Source: Oscillospiraceae bacterium
GTDB lineage: Bacteria > Bacillota > Clostridia > Oscillospirales > Oscillospiraceae
Length of the DNA stretch: 64,000 nt
Assembly: GCA_910575505.1 (NCBI GenBank)
Contig: CAJTFK010000003.1
Span: 172,291-236,290, forward strand
Direction: 5' to 3'
The notes beneath the pieces were generated by a model, which saw only the letters and a program-made list of their open reading frames with translations, did no database searches and had not been told where the DNA came from. The translations under genes were made by a program, and so were the position numbers. Positions 51,649-58,463 of the stretch are shown piece after piece (the stretch's first letter is position 1; each line of letters begins with the position of its first letter).

Positions 51649-51712
51649 AGGCCACGCCTCCGGACCGGTTTCCCCCTCCGGGGAGCCGGGGGTCCGGGGG
51701 CCGCCTCATTTA

Positions 51713-51873
51713 GGGCCTGTTCACATAAGCCCGTGCGCACGTCTTTTCGGAAAATTTTTCCGCCTGCTTCGTTAAAAATTTTTACCGTACGCCAGTACGC
51801 CTGCAAATTTTTGCCTCGCATCCGGCTAAAATTTGCTCGAAAATCCGCACATGTGGTTTATGTGAACAGCCCC
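51713..51873. mobile_element. 161-bp MITE-like inverted-repeat element, copy 2
   Basis: Terminal repeats GGGCCTGTTCACATAA (51713-51728) and TTATGTGAACAGCCCC (51858-51873) match at 15 of 16 positions and are bordered by TA on both sides (51711-51712, 51874-51875), the target preference of IS630/mariner-type transposases. No coding capacity; the centre is A/T-rich hairpin sequence. Same length and similar internal blocks as the element at 42108-42268. The right TA plus the first element base form the TAG stop of csaB. Confidence 0.7.
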
Positions 51874-54104
51874 TAGGAAAGCAGCCGCCTGGCGGCGTCG
51901 GTGTTGCCCCGCTCCAGCTCCCGGAGCTTCCGGACCGCCTCCGCCTGGGCCTGCTTATCCCCTGCCCGGGCAGCGGCCCGGTCAATCATGTCCTTCAGGC
52001 CCTCCTCCGTCAGGCTGTCCAGATCCGTGAACAGCTCCTGGCCGATGTAGCGCAGGAAGGAGGAGACTTTTGGGTCGTACACCACCCCCGCCAGCGGCAG
52101 CCCCTGGCCGGCGGCAAAAATCAGAGCGTGAAGCCGCATGGACACCACGACTTCCATCCGGGCCAAAGCCCCGATGATGGTTCCGGCGGCTCCGGCGTCG
52201 TCCAGGAAGTAATGAGGGATCCCCGCCTCCTCCAGCCCCTGGGCCGCCAGGCGGTTGGCCGCCGGGTCCAGGTGCCTGTCCACCGACACGAACACCGGCG
52301 TCAGGCCATAGCGCTCCCAGGCGTACCGGGCGGCGGCGGCAAAGAGGGGGGTCCTTTCCTCAAAGCCCTTCCACTGCCGCAGGGCAAAACAGATATACCT
52401 TCCATGGGGCGGGATGCCCGCCTGAAGGAGGACGCTGTCCGTCTCGTCGCTGACAGCGGGGCGGAGTGTCAGGGCCGGGTCCGCCGTCAGCAGAATGTCC
52501 GGCCCGGTGACCCCCAGGCGGCGGAGCTCCTCCCGGGAATCCGGCTCCCGGAGGGTAATCACGTCCACATTCCGGTTCATCACCCTGGCGGACAGCTTCC
52601 GGTGATTGTCCCGGGTGACGGGGCCGATGCCGCAGCCGTACATCAGGACCCTGCACCCCGCCAACCTGGCCGCCCGGATGTTCATCAGATAGAACCACAG
52701 AGAGCGGCGGGAGGTCACGTCCTGGATGAGGCTGCCGCCGCCGTTGATATACAGGGTGGACCGCCCCATGGCCCGGAACCAGGACAGGAACGCCATCCGG
52801 CTGAGGGCGGCGGTCCGGTAGGCCAGGCGGGTGGACCTGGGATCCTTGGAAATCACCGTCACCGGCATGTCCGGGTCGATGGACCGCATCTCCTGCAAAA
52901 TGGCCTCCAGAATGGCGTCGTCCCCGGCGTTGCCCCGGCCATAGGCCCCGCAGATCACCACGCCGTCCCGCTTTTTCCGGGGGCGGCTGTGGCGGCGGAG
53001 AATCTCGCTGTAGATGTGAAGCTGGGTATCCACGGTTTTTTCGATGGAGAACTGAGCGGAGGCCTTTTCATACAGCCGTTCTCCCATCTCCCGCCGGAGG
53101 GCCGGGTCGTTCCCCAGGTCCGCCAGCCGCTTTCCCAGGGTCTGCCAGTCCCGGGGCTGGAAGAGATAGCCGTTGACCCCCTGGTCAATGAGGTAGGGAA
53201 TGCCCCCCACGGCGGTGGAAACGGTGGCCAGGTGGAACCGGGCTCCCTCGGTGAGGGCATAGGAAAAGGTCTCGGACAGGCTGGTGAGGACATTGATGTC
53301 CAGGGCGCTGTAAAAACGGTCCATGCCGCCGCTGATCCACCCGGCAAAGGTCACCCGTTTTTCCACCCCCAGCTCCCGGGCCAGATTTCCCAGCTTCTCC
53401 CGCTCCTCGCCGTCTCCGGCGATTACCAACCGTAATTTATTGCAGGATTGATACGCTTCGGCAAATCCCCGGATGAGGGTGGACATGTCCTTGACCGGGT
53501 TCAGCCGGGCGGCGATGCCCACCACCACGGAATCCTCGTCCACGTCCGCCCCCAGCTGCCGCAGGTAGGGAAGCCGGTCCCCCTGGGGCGGGGCGGGGGT
53601 GAAGTCGATGCCGTTGTAGATGGCATAGAACCGGTCCGCCGGGAAGCTCCGGGAAATCAGCAGGTCCACCATGGCGTCGGACACGCCGATGCGGTAGTCC
53701 AGCCGCCTCAGGGCCCAGGTGTTAATCACGCCGAAGGTGCACCGGGCCAGGGGCCGGCCCATGTAGTCAATCTTATAGTCGCTGTGGACCGTGGTGACCA
53801 CCGGCAGGCCCGTGGGCCCCCGCAGCAGAGCCCCGATCATGTTGGCCCGGGCCCCGTGGCAGTGAATGAGCTGGAAGCCCTCCCGCCGGATATACTCCGT
53901 CAGCTGCTTCCGGACCCGGAGAATCTGGTTGCCGCCGCAGATCATGGTGGGGATGCCCATGGACCGGGCCTCCTCGGCAAAGGGCCCGTCCCGGAAGCAC
54001 ACCAGCTGTGCGGTGATGGTCCTGTTCAGGTTTTGCAGCAGGCTCAGCACGTGGGTCTTGGCCCCGCCGGAATCGCCGCCGCTGATTAGATGAATCACCT
54101 TCAT
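51873..54104 (-). CDS. csaB: Glycosyltransferase family 4 / CsaB polysaccharide pyruvyl transferase fusion
   Basis: 743 residues. The N-terminal GT4 part (about 1-375) has LISGGDSGGAKTHVLSLLQ, IAARLNPVKDMSTLIRGF, VIAGDGEEREKL and SLSETFSYALTEGA with its E-x7-E Glu pair. The C-terminal part (about 390-700) is CsaB: GAYGRGNAGDDAILEAIL, INGGGSLIQDVTSRRSLWFY, GCGIGPVTRDNHRK and VVSMRLHALIFAAGQGLPL with the conserved His. CsaB adds pyruvate ketals to the wall polymer that SLH domains bind, so this gene probably underlies anchoring of the four SLH proteins in the window. Start overlaps the DMP19-like gene by 4 bp. The stop codon is formed at the edge of a MITE-like insertion, so the last residues may have been altered. 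Confidence 0.92.
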   Translation of the reverse strand: MKVIHLISGGDSGGAKTHVLSLLQNLNRTITAQLVCFRDGPFAEEARSMGIPTMICGGNQILRVRKQLTEYIRREGFQLIHCHGARANMIGALLRGPTGLPVVTTVHSDYKIDYMGRPLARCTFGVINTWALRRLDYRIGVSDAMVDLLISRSFPADRFYAIYNGIDFTPAPPQGDRLPYLRQLGADVDEDSVVVGIAARLNPVKDMSTLIRGFAEAYQSCNKLRLVIAGDGEEREKLGNLARELGVEKRVTFAGWISGGMDRFYSALDINVLTSLSETFSYALTEGARFHLATVSTAVGGIPYLIDQGVNGYLFQPRDWQTLGKRLADLGNDPALRREMGERLYEKASAQFSIEKTVDTQLHIYSEILRRHSRPRKKRDGVVICGAYGRGNAGDDAILEAILQEMRSIDPDMPVTVISKDPRSTRLAYRTAALSRMAFLSWFRAMGRSTLYINGGGSLIQDVTSRRSLWFYLMNIRAARLAGCRVLMYGCGIGPVTRDNHRKLSARVMNRNVDVITLREPDSREELRRLGVTGPDILLTADPALTLRPAVSDETDSVLLQAGIPPHGRYICFALRQWKGFEERTPLFAAAARYAWERYGLTPVFVSVDRHLDPAANRLAAQGLEEAGIPHYFLDDAGAAGTIIGALARMEVVVSMRLHALIFAAGQGLPLAGVVYDPKVSSFLRYIGQELFTDLDSLTEEGLKDMIDRAAARAGDKQAQAEAVRKLRELERGNTDAARRLLS

Positions 54105-54580
54105 GTCGTCTCTCCCTGCCCCGGGGTTTTCCGGGGCTCTTTCTTCACTTCGTCGTGGTAGTACTCATAGGCCCGCCGGGCCATAGCCTCCCCCGCCGTA
54201 TCCCAGAAATATTCATCCGTCTGCTTCAGAACGGCGGTGTCCTCCCGGGTGAAGTATCGGGGAATGTCCCAATAGGCCTTCAGCCGGGGGTCCTCCTTGA
54301 ATTTGTCGAAGACCTCCATATAGGTCCTGTGGAGGCGGTCCAGCAGGTCCCGGTCCCCGATTTTCCGGAGGCCGCACATGGCATACCAATATCCGGTATA
54401 GCCCCAGTTGCAGAAAAACTGCTCAAAGCCGCCGTTGTAAGTGTCTTCCAGCAGCTTCCACAGTCCGGCAATCTCCCGCTCCTCCTGGTCCAGACGGTCC
54501 CAGTCGCCCTCACAGTCAAATTCCAGGGTTTTGTTGAACTGTATGGAGTAATGGTCCCAAAGGGCGATATAGTCTTCCAT
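54101..54580 (-). CDS. DMP19-like protein (DUF4375)
   Basis: 159 residues from ATG 54580 (a second ATG at 54583; AAGAGG site). WKLLEDTYNGGFEQFFCNWGYTGYWYA is the DMP19 core: a helical protein family with a conserved NGGFxQFFxN motif. Bacterial members are of unknown function; related DNA-mimic proteins exist in Neisseria. Coupled by ATGA overlap to csaB. Confidence 0.85.
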   Translation of the reverse strand: MEDYIALWDHYSIQFNKTLEFDCEGDWDRLDQEEREIAGLWKLLEDTYNGGFEQFFCNWGYTGYWYAMCGLRKIGDRDLLDRLHRTYMEVFDKFKEDPRLKAYWDIPRYFTREDTAVLKQTDEYFWDTAGEAMARRAYEYYHDEVKKEPRKTPGQGETT

Positions 54581-54639
54581 CATCAAACCTCTTTTCATTG
54601 AAGCGTTCCGCCCCCTGCGGGCGGGGAACAAAAAACCCC

Positions 54640-54668
54640 TTGTGTTATGACGGGAAATATTATACAAT
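54640..54668 (+). promoter_or_regulatory. Promoter of the DUF4330 gene
   Basis: TTGTGT (54640-54645), 17 bp, TACAAT (54663-54668), about 75 bp before the ATG. Confidence 0.6.
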
Positions 54669-54742
54669 GATTGGGCATCCTTGTCCACTGCGGACACAAG
54701 AAAAAACAAAGAACGCGCTTTCGAAGCGCCGCGGAGGAAAAC

Positions 54743-55228
54743 ATGAAAGAACAAAAGCCCATCCGTATCGGTAAATTCAACATCGTGGACGTCATCGCCG
54801 TGGTCCTGCTGCTGCTGGTGGCGTGCTACGGAGCCTACCGCCTGCTGAACCGGGGAGACGGCATGCCCGCCGAAACCATCTCCATCACCTATGTGGTCCG
54901 GGTGGAGGAGGCGGCGGCGGAGATGTACGACGCCTGTCAGGCCCATCTGCCCTCTACGCTGATGGCCAAGGGCACTCTGCTGGACGGAAAAATTGAATCC
55001 GTGGAGAAGACTCCTTTTCTGGTGCTGGGCCCCGACGGGGAGTGGTACGAGGACCCGGACCACGTGAACCTCTATTTCACCTGCACCGCCAACGTCATCC
55101 GGGACCACGCCCTCACCACCAAAATCGGAGAGCAGGAGGTCCGCATCGGCAAGACGGACTATATCATGAAAAGCGAGTATGTGGAGTTCCAGAACGGCAC
55201 CGTGGTGTCCGTGGAGTGGGACGAGTAA
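54743..55228 (+). CDS. DUF4330 membrane-anchored protein
   Basis: 161 residues from ATG 54743 (GGAGGAAA). KPIRIGKFNIVDVIAVVLLLLVACYGAYRLL is the family's N-terminal anchor, followed by an extracytoplasmic domain with ISITYVVRVEEAAAEM and GKTDYIMKSEYVEFQNGTVVSVE. Family members often neighbour polysaccharide or capsule genes; csaB lies on the opposite strand just upstream. Role unknown. Confidence 0.85.
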   Translation: MKEQKPIRIGKFNIVDVIAVVLLLLVACYGAYRLLNRGDGMPAETISITYVVRVEEAAAEMYDACQAHLPSTLMAKGTLLDGKIESVEKTPFLVLGPDGEWYEDPDHVNLYFTCTANVIRDHALTTKIGEQEVRIGKTDYIMKSEYVEFQNGTVVSVEWDE

Positions 55229-55249
55229 TTCTGAGAGGGGAAGTGGAGA

Positions 55250-55882
55250 GTGAAGAGTAAAGATATCTTTATGAAAGCCGGTGCGCTGCTGCTGTTGCTG
55301 GCCCTGCTTCTCTGCGGCTGCGGAGCAAAGACGCTCCCGGGCGTGTATTCGGTATACATCCAGCCGGCGGAGCTGACGGAGGAGGAGTCCGCCATCGCCA
55401 AGCTGCTGGGGGCGGACACGGACCAGCACCTGTTCGATGTGGTTCTGGACGGTACGGCAAAAACGGTAAGCGTGAACACCTATGAGCTGATGGACGGGAC
55501 CTGGGCGCTGCTGACCGGCGGCGGGGGCATGGCCCTGAAGGAGGGCGCGAAGGAGGGCCGGATGGCCTTCGGCTTTGAGGACCTTCGGGGAGAATACCGG
55601 GAGGCCCTCCAGTTCGGGGCGGACTTCACCGCCGTGTCCTACGGTTCCCCGGAGGAAGCGGCGGCGGGAGAGGGCCTGGGCCGGACGACGGCGTTCCTCT
55701 CTGAGCGGACAGAGATTGTCTATGAGCAGGAGATCCCCCTTGCCATTCAAATCAGCACGGCCAAAAACGAGGTGCTCTCTTATAACCCGTCCTATTTCTT
55801 CCGGCCGGAGGAATACGAAAAGCTGGGCTATGAGCACGTCTATGCCCTGACGGTAACCTTCAGTCAGGAGCCGCTTTCCTGA
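55250..55882 (+). CDS. Lipoprotein of unknown function
   Basis: 210 residues from GTG 55250 (GAGGGGA eight bases ahead); ATG 55271 is an alternative. Signal MKAGALLLLLALLLCGC with lipobox LCGC puts the mature protein on the outer face of the membrane. The rest is an acidic beta-rich domain (QHLFDVVLDGTAKTVSVNTYEL; ALTVTFSQEP) not recognised. Probably co-transcribed with the DUF4330 gene 21 bp upstream. Confidence 0.75.
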   Translation: MKSKDIFMKAGALLLLLALLLCGCGAKTLPGVYSVYIQPAELTEEESAIAKLLGADTDQHLFDVVLDGTAKTVSVNTYELMDGTWALLTGGGGMALKEGAKEGRMAFGFEDLRGEYREALQFGADFTAVSYGSPEEAAAGEGLGRTTAFLSERTEIVYEQEIPLAIQISTAKNEVLSYNPSYFFRPEEYEKLGYEHVYALTVTFSQEPLS

Positions 55883-55920
55883 TAAGCAAACGAGCAAACG
55901 GGCAAAAAAGTAAAAACGCA

Positions 55921-55957
55921 AAAAGACCGGTTGACCTGTTCGGGCCAACCGGTTTTT
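55921..55957. terminator. Bidirectional terminator
   Basis: CCGGTTG (55927-55933) / CAACCGG (55946-55952) flanked by A4 and T5, between the lipoprotein gene and hydantoinase gene. Confidence 0.8.
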
Positions 55958-55981
55958 CGTTCGCAATTCCTCATTTACAAT

Positions 55982-57358
55982 TTACAGGGAGCACTTGCCC
56001 CGGACCAGATACCTGCCGTGAGGGGGCTGCTCCAGAACCGTTCCGTCCTCCACGCTGAGGCAGCCCCGGAGCCACACCTGCCGGATGACTCCGCTGGTGG
56101 CGAAGCCCTCATAGGGGCTGTATCCCGCGGCGGAAACGCTGTCCTCCCCCCGGATGATCCGGCTGCCGCTGGGGTCATAGACCACAATGTCCGCGTCGCC
56201 GCCGGGCTGGAGGGTCCCCTTCCGGGGGAAGAGGCCATAGAGCCGGGCGGGGTTCTCGCTGAGGAGGCGGCACATCTGGGCGGCGCTGATTTTCCGCCGG
56301 GCCACGCCGTAGGACCACAGCAGCTCGCCCCGGGTCTCCACGCCGGGAAGTCCGCCGGGAATTTTGGTGAAGTCCGCTCGTCCCATGGCCTTCTGCTCCA
56401 GAGTAAAAGAACAGTGGTCTGTGGACACGGTCTGAATCCCCCCCTGGCGGAGAGCCTTCCACAAAACGTCCTGCTCCCCCTTCTCCCGCAGGGGCGGGGC
56501 GCAGACATAGCGGGCGGCGTCGGAAAACGCCTCGCTGTTATACAGGCTTTCGTCCAGCAGCAGGTACTGGGGGCAGGTCTCCACATAGATCGTCTGTCCC
56601 CGCCGCCGGGCCCGCTGGACCTCTCTCAGGGCCTCGCCGTTGGTGAGATGGACGATGACCACCGGGCAGTCCGCCGTCTGGGCAATCCGCAGAAGCCGGG
56701 CCACGGCCTCCGCCTCCAGCCAGGGCGGGCGAGTGGCGGGGTGGCTGGCGGGGGAAAGGGCCCCGGCGGCCTTTTTCTCGGCAATCATGCCGTCGATGAC
56801 GCCGGCGTTCTCACAGTGGACGCCGCAGATGCCCCCCAGGCGCTTCAGCTCCTTCAGGGCCCAATAGAGATCCCGGTCCCCCAGCATCATGGCGGGGTAG
56901 GTCATGTACATCTTGAAGGAGGAGATGCCCCGGGCGAACATGTCCGGCAGCTCGTTCCGGACGGACTCGTTCCAGTCGTCGATGGTCATGTGGAAGCCAT
57001 AGTCGCAGAAGGTCTTCCCCTCCGCCTTGCCGTGCCAGCGGGCAAGACCGCTGTGGAGGCTTTCCCCCCTGTCGGGGCAGGCGAAGTCGATGACCGTGGT
57101 GGTGCCGCCCCGAAGGGCCGCCCGGCTTCCCGAGGCGAAATCGTCGGCGGTGACAGTGCCGGCCACCTCCAGGTCGAAATGGGTGTGTGCGTCGATGAAG
57201 CCGGGAAACAGGAAGCAGCCGGAAACGTCCACCACCCGGTCCGCCTCTTCCTTCAGGTTCCGGCCCAGGGCGGCGACTTTCTCGCCCTCCGTCAGCAGGT
57301 CCAGCCGCCGGACTCCGCTTCCGGAGACCACGGAGCCCCCCTTGAACAGTGTGCGCAT
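55982..57358 (-). CDS. hydA: Dihydropyrimidinase / D-hydantoinase
   Basis: 458 residues from ATG 57358 (GGAGGG ahead). Cyclic amidohydrolase motifs in order: FPGFIDAHTHFDL (metal HxH), SSFKMYMTYP (the carbamylated Lys), GGICGVHCENAG, VVIVHLTNGEAL and the catalytic Asp in TVSTDHCSFTLEQK. It opens dihydropyrimidine or hydantoin rings, with two Zn ions in the cytosol. Single gene here; no dihydropyrimidine dehydrogenase or ureidopropionase beside it. Confidence 0.93.
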   Translation of the reverse strand: MRTLFKGGSVVSGSGVRRLDLLTEGEKVAALGRNLKEEADRVVDVSGCFLFPGFIDAHTHFDLEVAGTVTADDFASGSRAALRGGTTTVIDFACPDRGESLHSGLARWHGKAEGKTFCDYGFHMTIDDWNESVRNELPDMFARGISSFKMYMTYPAMMLGDRDLYWALKELKRLGGICGVHCENAGVIDGMIAEKKAAGALSPASHPATRPPWLEAEAVARLLRIAQTADCPVVIVHLTNGEALREVQRARRRGQTIYVETCPQYLLLDESLYNSEAFSDAARYVCAPPLREKGEQDVLWKALRQGGIQTVSTDHCSFTLEQKAMGRADFTKIPGGLPGVETRGELLWSYGVARRKISAAQMCRLLSENPARLYGLFPRKGTLQPGGDADIVVYDPSGSRIIRGEDSVSAAGYSPYEGFATSGVIRQVWLRGCLSVEDGTVLEQPPHGRYLVRGKCSL

Positions 57359-57391
57359 GGGCATCCCTCCGCTCTTTTTATAGATAGGACC

Positions 57392-57420
57392 AGTATAACA
57401 TAGACGGCGGAGGATTACCA
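57392..57420 (-). promoter_or_regulatory. Promoter of hydA
   Basis: Minus strand: TGGTAA (57415-57420), 17 bp, TATACT (57392-57397), preceded by TGT giving an extended -10. Confidence 0.55.
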
Positions 57421-57443
57421 GCGCCCGCCGCATTTTTTGGGCG

Positions 57444-57800
57444 CTATGCCTCCGCCTCCCGGATGGCCTTCTCATAACAGGAAATCTTGCCGTCCGGATT
57501 CTCCGGATACGCGTCCCACCGGTCCCGCTGCTCCAGAACATAGCGCCGGTGGACGCGGAAGGAGGACAAGCCGCTCCGACATCGTGCCGGGCCCGGCATA
57601 GCGCAGTTGGGCGCAGCGCCGGATGTCTCTGAGGGGCATCCCCGTTTCTTTCAGCCGGCAGAGGAACCGGACCCATTCCAGGTCTCCCTCGTCATAGACC
57701 CGCCGCCGTCCCGCCCCACGGCCAGGAGTCCCTTTTGCCCGTAATACCGAAGGGCGCCGGAAGGAAGTCCGGTCTTCCTGGAGAATTGACCAATGGTCAT
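57444..57800 (-). pseudogene. Broken MerR-family regulator gene
   Basis: Frame 1 gives MTIGQFSRKTGLPSGALRYYGQKGLLAVGRDG; the text then continues only in a second frame (RRVYDEGDLEWVRFLCRLKETGMPLRDIRRCAQL) and finally in a third (VHRRYVLEQRDRWDAYPENPDGKIS ... AEA, stop at 57444-57446). Together they form one MerR/AdhR-like protein of about 118 residues, with its helix-turn-helix and dimerisation helix. Two frameshifts, near 57697-57720 in a GC-rich run and near 57555-57562, break it. They are either real inactivation or assembly errors. Confidence 0.8.
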
Positions 57801-57837
57801 TGACTTTGCCGCCTTTCAAAAAAACCGGATAAACCTC

Positions 57838-57868
57838 TTGACTTCAACCACGGTTGAAGTGCTATGCC
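57838..57868 (+). promoter_or_regulatory. MerR-type promoter with 19-bp spacer and operator
   Basis: TTGACT (57838-57843), 19 bp, TATGCC (57863-57868). Over the spacer lies the perfect inverted repeat ACTTCAACC (57841-57849) / GGTTGAAGT (57852-57860). An over-long spacer covered by a dyad is the diagnostic arrangement of MerR-activated promoters. Confidence 0.8.
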
Positions 57869-57901
57869 TCTCAGCATGAACCAGACAGGAGGAAAAAGCA
57901 G

Positions 57902-58282
57902 ATGGAACCGACACGATTTGAAAGAGGACTGGTAAAGCTGCGGGAAATTGACGGCCCGGGCGGCGAGGGCGTAATCCGTTCCCTGGAGGACATCGCCCCG
58001 GACCTGGGGCGGTACATCGTCGAGTTCGCATTCGGAGACATCTATTCCAGAGGGGAACTGACCTTCCAGGAGCGGGAACTTGTCACCATTGCCGGCCTGC
58101 TGGCCGCCGGGGGCTGTGAGCCCCAGCCGGAAGTCCATCTTCACGGGGCCCTGAACACCGGACTTCCGCCGGAGAAGCTGGCGGAAGCGCTGATGCAGTG
58201 CGTGCCCTGTGTGGGCCTTCCAAGGGTGCTGAACGCCGTGTTCGCCGCGAAAAGGGTCCTTAAGGAGTGGGAACCTGCATGA
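57902..58282 (+). CDS. Carboxymuconolactone decarboxylase family protein
   Basis: 126 residues from ATG 57902 (GACAGGAGGAAAAAG). Helical AhpD-like fold: RYIVEFAFGDIYSRGELTFQERELVTIAGLLAAGG and EVHLHGALNTGLPPEKLAEAL, keeping the family's Glu and His; the CxxC of true AhpD peroxidases is reduced to single cysteines. Members act on lactones or as antioxidants. It lies behind the MerR-type promoter and divergent from the broken MerR gene, the expected target. Confidence 0.9.
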   Translation: MEPTRFERGLVKLREIDGPGGEGVIRSLEDIAPDLGRYIVEFAFGDIYSRGELTFQERELVTIAGLLAAGGCEPQPEVHLHGALNTGLPPEKLAEALMQCVPCVGLPRVLNAVFAAKRVLKEWEPA

Positions 58283-58368
58283 GGAAGGAGAAGCCGAAAG
58301 CGCTTAATCAAGAAAAACAAGAAAAAAATCACCGCCGGAGAAATTTTGCGCTTTCTATTTGGAAAAAA

Positions 58369-58379
58369 TGTGCTATAAT
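58369..58379 (+). promoter_or_regulatory. Extended -10 promoter of the 5'-nucleotidase gene
   Basis: TGTGC then TATAAT at 58374-58379, 85 bp before the ATG; only a poor -35. Confidence 0.5.
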
Positions 58380-58463
58380 GGATTTGACAGGCGGCAGGCG
58401 GGCCCGCTGGGGCCCGGACCCCGGAAGCGGGCCGGACCGCCTGATCACAAAGGAGGTACAAGA

